Positions 8,973-17,870 of a stretch of 49,742 nucleotides of DNA are shown here, piece by piece. The notes under the pieces were generated by a model. That model was given only the letters and a program-made list of their open reading frames with translations. It made no database searches and was not told the origin of the DNA. The position numbers and the translations under genes are program-made. This DNA comes from Oleidesulfovibrio alaskensis DSM 16109 (GTDB lineage: Bacteria > Desulfobacterota > Desulfovibrionia > Desulfovibrionales > Desulfovibrionaceae), in assembly GCF_000482745.1 (NCBI RefSeq), contig NZ_AXWQ01000017.1, positions 1 to 49,742 of the forward strand, given 5' to 3'. Numbering within the stretch: position 1 is the first letter of the stretch; each line of letters opens with the position of its first letter.

Positions 8973-9599
8973 TCAGGGACGGATAACTTTTGTAGCCAAT
9001 TGCAGACTTGTCACAACATCCAGCATGTTGGTCGTCTGTCCGGCCGCTTTGCGTTCCAGCAGACCGAAAAAGTCAAGGCACGTTCCGCAGACCAGAATGT
9101 CCACCCCGGCAGACTCAAGCTTCTGCAGTTCAGGAAGTGCTTCGTGGCCGTCCGAAGCGAGCTTTACGCCGCCGTTAAGCAAAACAACCCGCCACAAGGT
9201 ACTGCCCAGCTCGGGCAGCGTTGCCAGAAAGTTTTTCATCAGCCTTGTTCCGAGTGTATCATCTCCGCTCCCCAGCACTTCAGTGGTAATCAGAACAACC
9301 GTTTTTTCATCCAGAGCACGCAGTTCTTCAGACGAAAGCACTTCGCACTGTTCGCAACCGCTCTGAGCCCCGACAGAAGGTTCAAGTACAGCTTGAAGTT
9401 TCCATGCCCCCTGCGGAGTTTCCGTTGCCGTCACCGCATACCCGCGGGTACCCAGAAAACGCGTTACATTCTCTTTTGCCGCAGCGTTATCCACAATGAC
9501 AGCCATCTGTGCGGGAGACCGGGTATCAATACAATCCTTGCACTTCAGCACAGGCTGGGGGCAGGGAAGGTTCTGGCAGTTCAGTTCAATTTCTGGCAT
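8973..9599 (-). CDS. yedF: Sulfurtransferase-like selenium metabolism protein YedF
   Basis: This is a two-domain protein of 208 residues. The N-terminal TusA-like domain has the CPxP motif (LPCPQPVLKCKD, Cys13). The C-terminal DsrE/DsrF-like domain contains CGTCLDFF near its end. The combination defines the YedF family, which in many anaerobes occurs with selenium trafficking genes; the role is probably handling of persulfide or selenide sulfur. I chose the ATG at 9599 because AGGAG lies 8-12 nt upstream and TusA domains start here; the open frame continues to 9767 without similarity. Selenium genes such as selD are not in the window, so the biological role is inferred from the family. Confidence 0.88.
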   Translation of the reverse strand: MPEIELNCQNLPCPQPVLKCKDCIDTRSPAQMAVIVDNAAAKENVTRFLGTRGYAVTATETPQGAWKLQAVLEPSVGAQSGCEQCEVLSSEELRALDEKTVVLITTEVLGSGDDTLGTRLMKNFLATLPELGSTLWRVVLLNGGVKLASDGHEALPELQKLESAGVDILVCGTCLDFFGLLERKAAGQTTNMLDVVTSLQLATKVIRP

Positions 9600-9717
9600 T
9601 ATGCGACTCCTGTTTTGGACGGGTACAAGAATAAGTCCGGCGCACAACGTCCGGCAGAGCCTGATATTGACGGCATTAACCGCAAAAAGCAACGGCCGCA
9701 CGCCGTAACGGATATCG

Positions 9718-11526
9718 ATGTCTACAGCACAGCGAGAGCAGCACACAAAAAAATCGGAAGGGCGCATACTCTTCCGCCGGATACTCGGTTACTTCAGTTC
9801 CTACAAGCTTCATATAACCATTGCCACGCTGGGCATGCTTTCAGTGGCTGCGTGCACCGGTGCTGCCGCGTATCTGGTCAAACCGGCGCTGGACGACATA
9901 TTCATCAGCAAAAACGAAACCATGCTGCTGCTTGTGCCCTTCGCCTATATTGTCATCATAACCATCAAGGGCCTGGGGCGCTATGTTCAGAACTATTTCA
10001 TGCGCTACTGCGGGCTCATGGTGCTTGAACGCCTGCGTAACGAACTGTACCGGAAAATAATCTGCCTTCCGACCCGCTTTTACGAAGAAAATCAGGTCGG
10101 CATGCTGATGTCCAGAATAATAAACGATGTCATGCTGATACGGGCAAGCCTGCCGTCTGTCGTCATGATTGTACGACAGGTGATCACCATGTGCTGCCTC
10201 ATCGGTGTGGTGTTCTATCAGGACTGGTTTCTTGCCATATGGGCTGTGCTGGTACTGCCGCTTGCGGCCTTTCCGTTCATCTACTTCGGCCGTAAACTGC
10301 GTAAGCTGAGCCGGCGCAACCAGAACAAACTTTCCGACATCTCTATCTTTCTGCAGGAAATTTTCAGCGGCATCCGGGTAGTCAAAGCCTTTGCCACCGA
10401 AGACAAGGAAGCTGCGCGCTTCAAGCAGGAAAACAACCGCCTTGTCAAAATAGCCATCAAAGAAACCGTCTTTAGCGAACTGTCTTCGCCTGTGATGGAA
10501 CTGATAGGTGCGGTGGGGATAGGACTTGTCATCTGGTACGGCGGCAAACAAGTGATAGACGGCGTTTCCACACCGGGAACGTTTTTCTCGTTCGTTGCCG
10601 GACTGGTCATGTTATACGACCCTGTAAAAAGCCTGAACTCGGCAAACATGGACATCCAGCGGGCTCTGGCCGGTGCTGAAAGGGTATTTGAAATCCTTGA
10701 TTCCAAAGATATTGTTGTAGAAAAAGACGGCACCGTACCTTTTTCCGGCAGCTTTGAAGAAATTCGGTTTGAAAACCTGACGTTTCACTACGCAGGCTGT
10801 CCCGCCCCCGTGCTGGACAACATAAACCTGACCGTCAGACAAGGAGAACGGGTTGCCATTGTTGGCCCCAGCGGGGCCGGAAAAACGACCTTTGTCAACC
10901 TGATACCGCGTTTTTATGAACAGACAGAGGGCCGGATTCTGCTGAACGGAACAGATATCAGAGAATACACCCTGGCCACACTGCGTCGTAACGTGGCCAT
11001 GGTGTCGCAGGATTCTTTCCTTTTTAATATTCCTGTAATGGAAAACATTGCCTACGGCATGGAAAGCACCTCGGAAGAAGCAGTTTACGAAGCAGCCCGT
11101 GCGGCATACGCACACGATTTCATCCTGCAGCTTAAAGACGGGTACCAGACCGTCATCGGCGAAAGAGGCGTAAAGCTTTCCGGCGGGCAGAAACAGCGGC
11201 TTACCATCGCACGGGCGATTCTTAAGGACGCTCCGCTGCTGATTCTGGATGAAGCAACCAGCGCACTTGATTCCGAGTCGGAACGCATTGTCCAGAAAGC
11301 ACTGGAAAATCTGATGGCACACCGGACGAGCATAGTCATTGCGCATCGTCTTTCCACCATTCTCGGAGCAGACAGAATTCTGGTGATGGAGAAGGGCAGG
11401 ATGGTGTCGCAGGGACGTCACGAAGACCTGCTGGGATCGTGCCCGCTGTACACACGTCTGTACAATATGCAGTTTCAGACAGAGCACACAACCGAAGACA
11501 ACGGTTGTGCACTGCCGCAGGCATAA
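9718..11526 (+). CDS. msbA: Lipid A/LPS flippase MsbA (ABC exporter)
   Basis: A half-transporter of 602 residues that as a dimer flips lipid A-core from the inner to the outer leaflet of the inner membrane. Six transmembrane helices (about residues 35-320) are followed by the nucleotide-binding domain with Walker A GPSGAGKTT (about 383), signature LSGGQKQR (about 487), Walker B LLILDEATSALD and the H-loop IVIAHRLSTI. It heads an operon with two acyltransferases of lipid metabolism, which supports a lipid A substrate rather than a drug. The start ATG has GGAT shortly before it, a weak ribosome site. Confidence 0.93.
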   Translation: MSTAQREQHTKKSEGRILFRRILGYFSSYKLHITIATLGMLSVAACTGAAAYLVKPALDDIFISKNETMLLLVPFAYIVIITIKGLGRYVQNYFMRYCGLMVLERLRNELYRKIICLPTRFYEENQVGMLMSRIINDVMLIRASLPSVVMIVRQVITMCCLIGVVFYQDWFLAIWAVLVLPLAAFPFIYFGRKLRKLSRRNQNKLSDISIFLQEIFSGIRVVKAFATEDKEAARFKQENNRLVKIAIKETVFSELSSPVMELIGAVGIGLVIWYGGKQVIDGVSTPGTFFSFVAGLVMLYDPVKSLNSANMDIQRALAGAERVFEILDSKDIVVEKDGTVPFSGSFEEIRFENLTFHYAGCPAPVLDNINLTVRQGERVAIVGPSGAGKTTFVNLIPRFYEQTEGRILLNGTDIREYTLATLRRNVAMVSQDSFLFNIPVMENIAYGMESTSEEAVYEAARAAYAHDFILQLKDGYQTVIGERGVKLSGGQKQRLTIARAILKDAPLLILDEATSALDSESERIVQKALENLMAHRTSIVIAHRLSTILGADRILVMEKGRMVSQGRHEDLLGSCPLYTRLYNMQFQTEHTTEDNGCALPQA

Positions 11527-11537
11527 AAAGGCGCAGT

Positions 11538-12179
11538 ATGAAAATAAGTCCTTCTCTGGTCTGTCCGCCCTTGTATACGCTATACAAGTTATGGTGTTCC
11601 ACACTCCGGTATTCCGAAACCGGCCGGGAAGCAGTGGACGCGCTGTGGAATCAGCGGACTCCCATGGTCTTTGCTCTGTGGCATGACGAGCTGTTTCCGC
11701 TCATGCACATCAAACGCCAGCTGGACATTGTAACGGTTGTCAGCCAGAGCAGAGACGGCGAGTATCTGGCCGGAGTACTGCGCAGACTGGGGCTGCGCAC
11801 CGCGCGGGGCTCAAGCTCGCGCGGAGGAGTTAAAGCTCTGCTTCAGGCATCACGCATGATGCGCAATGAAGGCATCTGCGGCTGCGTGACCGTAGACGGC
11901 CCGCGCGGACCACGCCATGTGGTGAAAGAAGGGGCGCTGTTTCTTGCGGCCAGAACGCCCGCGCAGGTGGTTCCTGTGCGCATATTCATGCAACGGCGCA
12001 AGGTATTTGAAAAAGCGTGGGACCAGTTTCAGCTGCCTGTACCGTTCAGCAGCGTCCATATTGTCTTTGGTGAGCCGTATGCACCGCAGGCAACGGCTAC
12101 AGACCAGAACATGCTGGCAAGTGCAGCGGCGCAACTGCAGACAAAACTCAACTCCCTGAAGAACCCGTACCATGTTTGA
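11538..12179 (+). CDS. DUF374 lysophospholipid acyltransferase-like protein
   Basis: 213 residues from an ATG at 11538, 12 nt after msbA. The reading from 11439 overlaps msbA and is not supported. It contains the LPLAT-type active-site block in the DUF374 form (FALWHDELFPL), then VVSQSRDGEYL and VDGPRGPRHVVKEGA, which are diagnostic of this family. Members are membrane-associated acyltransferases found near lipid A genes; the exact acceptor is not established. Its last codons overlap the next gene by 8 nt, so msbA, this gene and the LpxL-like gene form a tight operon. Confidence 0.88.
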   Translation: MKISPSLVCPPLYTLYKLWCSTLRYSETGREAVDALWNQRTPMVFALWHDELFPLMHIKRQLDIVTVVSQSRDGEYLAGVLRRLGLRTARGSSSRGGVKALLQASRMMRNEGICGCVTVDGPRGPRHVVKEGALFLAARTPAQVVPVRIFMQRRKVFEKAWDQFQLPVPFSSVHIVFGEPYAPQATATDQNMLASAAAQLQTKLNSLKNPYHV

Positions 12180-13086
12180 TTTCGCCTCAGAAAGTGCACT
12201 CTTTATCGGTAGCAGAATAGGCTTTTCCACGGTTCGCAGATGCGGAAGGGGGCTTGGAACGCTGCTGTGGCACATTCTTCCGGACAGACGAAAGCTGGCC
12301 GTAGAATCTATACAAAAACGTCTGGGAGCCGGCAGACGGCAAGCAGAGGCAATCGCCAGAGAAAGCTTTAAAAGCAATTGTCAGTCGTTTGCCGAAATCC
12401 TGCTCAACCCCCGCCTGAAAGATTCTCTGCCCCCGCTGACCGACATTGACGATGCAGAGCAGCTGGCGCGCGTTCTGGCGCTGCCGCGCCCCATAGTGGG
12501 CATTACCGCCCATCTGGGCGCATGGGAAATGCTGACCGGCTGCCTGTCCCAACACGCACACTGCGGCAAAGAGCAGCTTGTGGTCACGCGCAGGCAAAAA
12601 AACATGTTTTTTCAAAAGGCTATTGTCGCTCTCCGCAGCGCAAACAATCTGCGTATAGTAGATCATAGAAATGCTGCGAGGCCCGTGCTCAAGGCGCTGA
12701 AAAACAACGCCATTGCCTGCTTTCTGGCAGACCACAACTGCAGCGAAGCCGAGGCATTGTTCCTGCCCTTTCTCGGCAAAACCGCAGCAGTCAACAGAGG
12801 CCCTGCCATTCTTGCTGTAAGAGCAAAAGCCCTTGTGCTACCAGCATTTATGATAAGAGCTCCAAACGGCAGATTCCGTTTTCATCACTTGCCGCCACTG
12901 GACACCACGGAGCTTGAGGGTACAGCCGACGAGCGCGTCGAGGCCGTAACGCGTTACTATAACAGTGCCATAGAGTCGATGGTCAAAAAATACCCAGAAC
13001 AGTGGTTCTGGATGCACAAACGCTGGAAAACCCAGCCATCCGGGTCCCGCCGAGTCCAGACGGAGAAGAATCAGGGGACAGAATAA
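12172..13086 (+). CDS. Lipid A acyltransferase, LpxL/HtrB family
   Basis: This transfers a secondary acyl chain to lipid A (or a precursor) at the inner membrane. The 304-residue protein carries the LABLAT-type motif HLGAWE, with catalytic His114 and Glu119 (HX4E instead of HX4D, as in E. coli LpxL), the DHNCSEAE block, RGPAILAVRAKA, and the WFWMHKRWK signature near the C-terminus. Which position it acylates cannot be told. It overlaps the DUF374 gene by 8 nt and is the last gene of the msbA operon. Confidence 0.92.
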   Translation: MFDFASESALFIGSRIGFSTVRRCGRGLGTLLWHILPDRRKLAVESIQKRLGAGRRQAEAIARESFKSNCQSFAEILLNPRLKDSLPPLTDIDDAEQLARVLALPRPIVGITAHLGAWEMLTGCLSQHAHCGKEQLVVTRRQKNMFFQKAIVALRSANNLRIVDHRNAARPVLKALKNNAIACFLADHNCSEAEALFLPFLGKTAAVNRGPAILAVRAKALVLPAFMIRAPNGRFRFHHLPPLDTTELEGTADERVEAVTRYYNSAIESMVKKYPEQWFWMHKRWKTQPSGSRRVQTEKNQGTE

Positions 13087-14600
13087 ATGAATGCCGTAAA
13101 GGGATCTGCGGAGCTCTGCAGTCCCCGGCATCCATACCTCAAACAATCTGAAATTCCGGCGACGGAGCTGCCATTCCACAATTATAACAGGGTCCTGCGA
13201 TGCGGAACGCTTATGATTACAGCATGTCCCGCTTGAAAGACTCCCGTTGAGCGATACAATAAAAGTCCTGCAACTACGCCTTGATCCCCAAAGCCTGACA
13301 TCAAACTCCGGCATGTTCTGACACAGAACCATGCCATACAACTGAAAAAAGCCACTGGACCCCATCTTTTAAAACACAAAAGAGATGGGGTCGTTTAATT
13401 GTCTCCTCGAAAAGTGAATGCAGGGCAGTTGTGTAAATTGCCCGGCTACGCTGCCCCACAGCATGCCCCCAAAAAGCGGATAACAGCTGGTAACTCTTTC
13501 AAAATAATCACATTAAGCCTGCAGTCCGCAAACAGCAGCCGAAGCAGAGTCCCGACCGTAATAGCGCGGCTACAAGGCTTTATTTCAGGAAAAAATTAAA
13601 GAAATTGCCGGCAGAGAAACCTTCCAGATTTTTAGGGCAAATTACTCAAGAACGCCATCCCTCCCGTAACTCAGCAGTCTCGTATCCATACGGTGGCTCA
13701 GAAGCTTGCAACCGCGACGGGGGCAAATCAACAGGAGCAACAGGGGGGCATGGCAGGGCAGACCCGGAAGCAGATCCGCGATGGACAGACCTCGAAGGGT
13801 ACGGACACATGGATTGTGAGCCGTATCCGGCCATTGCAGGCGCCCAAAACACGCAGACGCAAGATTATACACAATGACAAAAAAAAGGCCTTAGAAAGAC
13901 ATTTAAGCAGCCTTTTTCAAACACGACCAAATCCTTCAAGTGGGCACTTTAAATACATCACTTACCGATTGTTTCACAAAAAGTATTAAAAACATATTTG
14001 CTCTAAATAATTCAACATCTCATTACTTAAAGTTAACATAATTTACATTATGAGACATTAGTAAAGGTAAAGTTCAAGTCATTATCCCGCTTTTCTGTCA
14101 GCCTCCGCCGGCGTTTTTCCCTGCCCATCTTCAGACCTCAGACTCTTAAAATCTCTTCGCCAGCCAGCCCAAACCAAGGCACCTGCCTACGGGTTCCCCC
14201 AAAACCGGAAGACGCCGGAAGACGACAAATCCGGCAGCCAGCTAAGCCCCCCCCCTATGAGCGCCGTCCGGCTCCGGCGGCATGAGCAATCGGGCTACCT
14301 CCGCTTGTCAGGGCTCTCGGCCACTATCTTGAAGAATTCACACGGATCCCGCACAATGCGCTTCCTGCAGTTCCCTGATGTCAGCGATCTTCTTTTGCCA
14401 TATGCCTCACTCAGTCTTCACTATCTATCTGTTTCTTCACTCTAATATTCCAAACCACAGTTATTGGGCCTGCCTGCGGTACTTGGTGGTATATGGATGC
14501 CATGGCCTGCACTTGCCAAGACAAACGCTGCCAGAGCACGCGGTCTGCGCATGATTCGGCTTAATACTCCAAACTGCCGTTTCCGAGCCCACCATGTACA
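13087..14600. other. Gene-poor stretch of about 1.5 kb
   Basis: I find no open frame here that I can support. The frames present (about 60-100 codons) have no ribosome sites and no recognisable motifs. Visible structure: a weak hairpin at 13358-13392 (GACCCCATCT with AGATGGGGTC); an AT-rich segment from about 13880 to 14090, unlike the flanks, with the palindrome CATAAT-TTAC-ATTATG at 14037-14052; a tandem CCGGAAGACG pair at about 14206-14225; and an imperfect 32-nt repeat at about 14443 and 14563. It may be the remains of lost genes or an inserted element, or may hold noncoding RNA. Confidence 0.6.
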
Positions 14601-14632
14601 AAAAAAGCCCGCGACAATTACTGCCGCGGGCT
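14601..14632 (-). terminator. Rho-independent terminator after the YHS-like gene
   Basis: On the minus strand AGCCCGCG and CGCGGGCT form an 8-bp GC-rich stem (14632-14625 with 14613-14606) followed by TTTTTT at 14606-14601. It ends the leftward transcript of dapL, folK and the small YHS-like gene. Confidence 0.88.
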
Positions 14633-14677
14633 GGAAAGGCCTTCTCTGCATCTGCAGGTTGCCAAATGTGCCGGTTT

Positions 14678-14980
14678 CTATTCCGGTTCTTTTTCTGTCT
14701 GAGCTGTGGCCGGAATTTCTCTTCCGCCCCCTTTCAACTGCTCAAGAAATTTGTCACGGCATTCATAGCTGCAAAAGCGGTGAACAGTTTCGCCGTCGCG
14801 GACACTTATGCCCCCGTCACTTTCAACATATGCCCCACAAACCGGATCTTTCACCATTTCTCCGGCTGCGTACATACGTTCTTTTTCCTTGTCACCATCC
14901 TGCGATTTACGCTTCTGGTCATTGGTCAGCATGCGGAAAAGCAGGTAGCCGGCGACAGCGATAATCAACCACTTGAGCAT
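14678..14980 (-). CDS. Small membrane-anchored protein with YHS/TRASH-like cysteine motif (PP0621-like)
   Basis: 100 residues. The first 17 form a membrane helix (MLKWLIIAVAGYLLFRM), followed by a charged stretch and a compact domain: DPVCGAYV, then about 20 residues, then HRFCSYECRDKF. The pattern C-G ... F-C-S-x-E-C resembles the YHS/TRASH metal-binding fold and small proteins of the PP0621 type. It probably binds a metal ion at the inner membrane; no substrate is known. It lies 24 nt downstream of folK on the same strand and its transcript ends at a clear terminator. Confidence 0.78.
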   Translation of the reverse strand: MLKWLIIAVAGYLLFRMLTNDQKRKSQDGDKEKERMYAAGEMVKDPVCGAYVESDGGISVRDGETVHRFCSYECRDKFLEQLKGGGREIPATAQTEKEPE

Positions 14981-15004
14981 GAACGATCCCTCTCCTTGTG
15001 CAGT

Positions 15005-15559
15005 TTATTGCCAGATACAGTCTCTTTCTACGCGGAACTGCAGCTGAGCAAGACGGCTGCGGATAGCTCCGGCAGAAAACAGGCTGTTTTGCCTGTCTGC
15101 CGAGACCGATGTAACATCTTCCGGTTCCTCATAAACCTCAAGAAGCGGAACCAGAACAAACGCTCTCTGCCACATACGCGGATGGGGAAGCGTCACCAGA
15201 GAAGAAGAGCTTTCCACATCTGCAAACAGCAGCAGATCAATATCTATCACCCGCGGACCAAATCTGTCAGCCGGGTCCGCCACATCACGCACCCGGCCCA
15301 AAGCCGTCTCGCAGTCCAGCAAAGACTGCATAAGTGCTGCCGGAGTCCATCCGGAACAACGGCACCTCAGCACCTGATTGGCAAACCACGGCTGATTCTT
15401 TTTTTCCTGCGGCTCTGTGCGGTAAACAGAAGACCTTTTTTCCACCGTAAGGCCGGACAGGGCTGCAATGGCAGCCACTGCCCTTTCCAGATTTGCATCT
15501 GTATCGCCTTGATTGGAGCCAAGGCAGATATAAACGGTTACAGGCTGGCGATTCGGGAT
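15005..15559 (-). CDS. folK: 2-amino-4-hydroxy-6-hydroxymethyldihydropteridine pyrophosphokinase
   Basis: FolK transfers pyrophosphate from ATP to hydroxymethyl-dihydropterin in folate synthesis. Motifs: YICLGSNQGD at the N-terminus, SSVYRTEP, QPWFANQVLRC, and RFGPRVIDIDLLLFADV with the two Mg-binding Asp residues, followed by LPHPRMWQRAFVLVPL. The first GTG (15478) would remove the essential LGSN strand, so translation must begin further upstream, yet no ATG, GTG, TTG or CTG exists in frame there. The best candidate is an ATC at 15559 placed 4 nt after GGAGG (15568-15564), inside the end of dapL. This gives 184 residues. The family call is firm; the start is uncertain. Confidence 0.88.
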   Translation of the reverse strand: MPNRQPVTVYICLGSNQGDTDANLERAVAAIAALSGLTVEKRSSVYRTEPQEKKNQPWFANQVLRCRCSGWTPAALMQSLLDCETALGRVRDVADPADRFGPRVIDIDLLLFADVESSSSLVTLPHPRMWQRAFVLVPLLEVYEEPEDVTSVSADRQNSLFSAGAIRSRLAQLQFRVERDCIWQ

Positions 15560-16704
15560 ACGGCCTCCTCAAGTCGCTCGTCATTGACTGTAAGAGAAAT
15601 ACGGAAATACCCTTCGCCTGCCGCACCAAAACCGTTGCCGGGTGTCATCACCACGCCGGTCTCCTGCAACACGCGGGTCACAAAGTCCGAAGAGGTATAG
15701 CCTTCGGGCACTCTGGCCCAAACATAAAGTGAGGCTTCGGGCACACGGCAGGTAATGCCGATTTTATTCAATGCGGCAATAACGGTATCGCGACGCTTGC
15801 GGTAAATGTCACGGATTTCTGCGAGAAAAGCGTCACCGTCGCGCAAGGCCACGATGGCGGCCTCCTGAACGGCCTGAAAAGCGCCCGAGTCCATGTTTTC
15901 CTTGACTTTGCCCAGACCGGCCACCAGAGAGGCATTACCCACTGCCATGGCGACGCGCCAGCCCGTCATGTTGTAGGGCTTGGAAAGCGAGTTGAACTCT
16001 ATGGCCACATCCATGGCACCGGGAATTTCCATAATGGAAAGAGGCCGGTTGTTCTCGTTGTAATACATCTCGGTGTAAGCGGCATCGTGCACCACAATAA
16101 CATTATGCTTTCTGGCAATGCCGATCAGCTTTTCAAAAAAGCTGCGCGGTGCCATAGCTGCAGTGGGGTTATTGGGATAGTTCACAAAAATGCAGCGGGC
16201 TTTTTCCCATGTGGCTTCATCAACGGCATCGAGATCGGGCAGGAAATCATTTTCTTCCAACAGCGGAAGTTCCTGCACCACCCCACCCATAAAGCGGGAA
16301 GCAATGGCGTACACGGGGTAGCAAGGCGGGCACACCAGTACCAGATCACCCGGATTGACAAAGGCTGTGGGAAAATGCGCAATGCCTTCCTTGGAACCGA
16401 TAAGCGTCAGCACTTCGGTTTTCGGGTCAAGTTCCACCGCATACCGCCGCTTGTACCAGTTGGCCACTTCCTGACGGAAAGCCAGCATACCGGTATACGA
16501 GGGGTACTGATGATTTGCCGGTTTTTCAGCCGCCTTCTTCAGGGCTTCGATGACGAAGTCCGGTGTGGGCATATCGGGATCGCCTATGCCAAGGCTGATG
16601 ATATCCACGCCCCGGGCGGCAACTTCCGCTTTAACCTTGTCTATCTGTGCGAAAAGATAGGGAGGAAGCGTCGCAAGCCGGTCAGCGAGTGTAAACTGGG
16701 TCAT
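15538..16704 (-). CDS. dapL: LL-diaminopimelate aminotransferase (DapL)
   Basis: A PLP-dependent class I/II aminotransferase of 388 residues, converting tetrahydrodipicolinate to LL-diaminopimelate in one step. Visible motifs: SLGIGDPDMPTPDFV, YPSYTGMLAFRQE, NYPNNPTAA, HDAAYTEMYY, and the PLP lysine in SLSKPYNMTGWR (Lys242). This is the closest match to the DapL type used by Desulfovibrio and relatives; other aminotransferases of the same fold cannot be fully excluded, but lysA in the same window supports a lysine/peptidoglycan role. AAGGAGA lies 8 nt before the ATG. It overlaps folK by about 22 nt at its 3' end. Confidence 0.88.
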   Translation of the reverse strand: MTQFTLADRLATLPPYLFAQIDKVKAEVAARGVDIISLGIGDPDMPTPDFVIEALKKAAEKPANHQYPSYTGMLAFRQEVANWYKRRYAVELDPKTEVLTLIGSKEGIAHFPTAFVNPGDLVLVCPPCYPVYAIASRFMGGVVQELPLLEENDFLPDLDAVDEATWEKARCIFVNYPNNPTAAMAPRSFFEKLIGIARKHNVIVVHDAAYTEMYYNENNRPLSIMEIPGAMDVAIEFNSLSKPYNMTGWRVAMAVGNASLVAGLGKVKENMDSGAFQAVQEAAIVALRDGDAFLAEIRDIYRKRRDTVIAALNKIGITCRVPEASLYVWARVPEGYTSSDFVTRVLQETGVVMTPGNGFGAAGEGYFRISLTVNDERLEEAVSRIASL

Positions 16705-16852
16705 TCGTGTTGTCTCCTTGGGATTTTCATCCCCGCCGGTATCTCAAGGCTCTGCCATAAGCCCTGTTTTCTGTTCATGCCGTAACTGTCCGGGCGTTCC
16801 GGCTGAGTCTGACAAAGTAACTGTTGTCGTAACCGGAGTCAATTTTTAGCTC

Positions 16853-16881
16853 TTGTTCCGAATTACAGCCCTGTGTAGTAT
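16853..16881 (+). promoter_or_regulatory. Probable sigma-70 promoter of xerD
   Basis: TTGTTC (16853-16858) and TAGTAT (16876-16881) are separated by 17 nt, and the -10 ends 43 nt before the xerD ATG. It lies in the 220-nt divergent region between dapL and xerD. Confidence 0.5.
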
Positions 16882-16924
16882 CCTGAAAACATACCCTGAT
16901 CAATAGACCCAGATATAGAATACC

Positions 16925-17854
16925 ATGCTGAAAAACTCTCAGAAAAATGAAGCTGCCGCCCCGCCCCACCCCATTGTTGACAGCTTTCTGCAGCATCTGC
17001 TTATTTCACGCGGACTTTCTGAAAACACGCTGTCGTCATACGGCACGGACCTTCAGAGTTTTCTCGATTTTCTGCACCAGAAAAAAAGCCGGCTTGAAGA
17101 TGTGACGGACCAGAGCCTGCTTTTATATATCATGCACCTGCGGCGCAGAGGGCTATCAAGCAAGTCGCTTGCCCGCCAGCTTGCCGCGCTTCGCGGACTG
17201 TTCCGCTACGGCACAGAACAGAATCTGCTGAGTGAAAATCCTTGCAGATTTCTTGAAAATCCGAAAATTCCCAAGTCATTGCCCGAGTACCTCTCGCAGC
17301 AGGAAATTGCCGAAGTCCTCGCACAGCCCGACCTTAAAGAAAAGCTGGGCTTCCGCGACAGAACCATGCTGGAGCTTCTGTACGCTGCGGGGCTGCGGGT
17401 ATCAGAACTTATCACTCTCAAGCCCCTCGATTTCGATCCGCTTACAGGGCTTGTCCGTGTTTTCGGAAAAGGGGCCAAAGAGCGCACGGTGCCGGTCCAT
17501 GCAACCGCGGCCCGTTTTCTTGGCGCATACCTGCGCGACTGGCGCCCGGCTTTCAAACCCGTGGAAGATATTCTTTTCCTCAACCGCTCCGGCAAGGGGC
17601 TGACCAGACAGGCAGTCTGGAAGATTGTCAGGCGGCATGTGGCAGATGCAGGCATACACAGGCAGATATCACCGCACACTTTCCGGCACTCATTTGCCAC
17701 CCATCTGCTGGAAGGCGGCGCCGATCTGCGTACGGTCCAGCTGCTGCTGGGCCATGCCGATATCGCCGCCACCGAAATTTATACCCACGTAGAAACAGAA
17801 CGCCTGCGCAGGATACACAAACAGTTCCATCCGCGCTCCAAAATCAAAATCTAG
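16925..17854 (+). CDS. xerD: Tyrosine recombinase XerD
   Basis: XerD resolves chromosome dimers at dif with its partner recombinase under FtsK control; ftsK is in this same window. The 309-residue protein has an N-terminal SAM-like core-binding domain (about residues 17-105) and the catalytic domain with Arg158 (AAGLRVSEL), Lys in FGKGAKER, HTFRHSFATHLLEGG, LLGHADIAATEIYTHV and nucleophile Tyr286. Length and motif spelling fit chromosomal XerD rather than a phage integrase. A protein this close to both paralogues could also be XerC. It ends 16 nt before the DHH fusion gene. Confidence 0.9.
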   Translation: MLKNSQKNEAAAPPHPIVDSFLQHLLISRGLSENTLSSYGTDLQSFLDFLHQKKSRLEDVTDQSLLLYIMHLRRRGLSSKSLARQLAALRGLFRYGTEQNLLSENPCRFLENPKIPKSLPEYLSQQEIAEVLAQPDLKEKLGFRDRTMLELLYAAGLRVSELITLKPLDFDPLTGLVRVFGKGAKERTVPVHATAARFLGAYLRDWRPAFKPVEDILFLNRSGKGLTRQAVWKIVRRHVADAGIHRQISPHTFRHSFATHLLEGGADLRTVQLLLGHADIAATEIYTHVETERLRRIHKQFHPRSKIKI

Positions 17855-17870
17855 CGACGGTCAGAAACGT

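Noticed and set aside
13605..13989. Open frames of 90-98 codons in the gene-poor stretch
   Set aside because: No ribosome sites, low-complexity Arg/Lys/Gln composition and no motif; they look like random open frames.
14594..15700. 368-codon plus-strand frame opposite the YHS-like gene and folK
   Set aside because: Cysteine- and arginine-rich without motif; the minus-strand genes here have recognisable motifs and a matching terminator.
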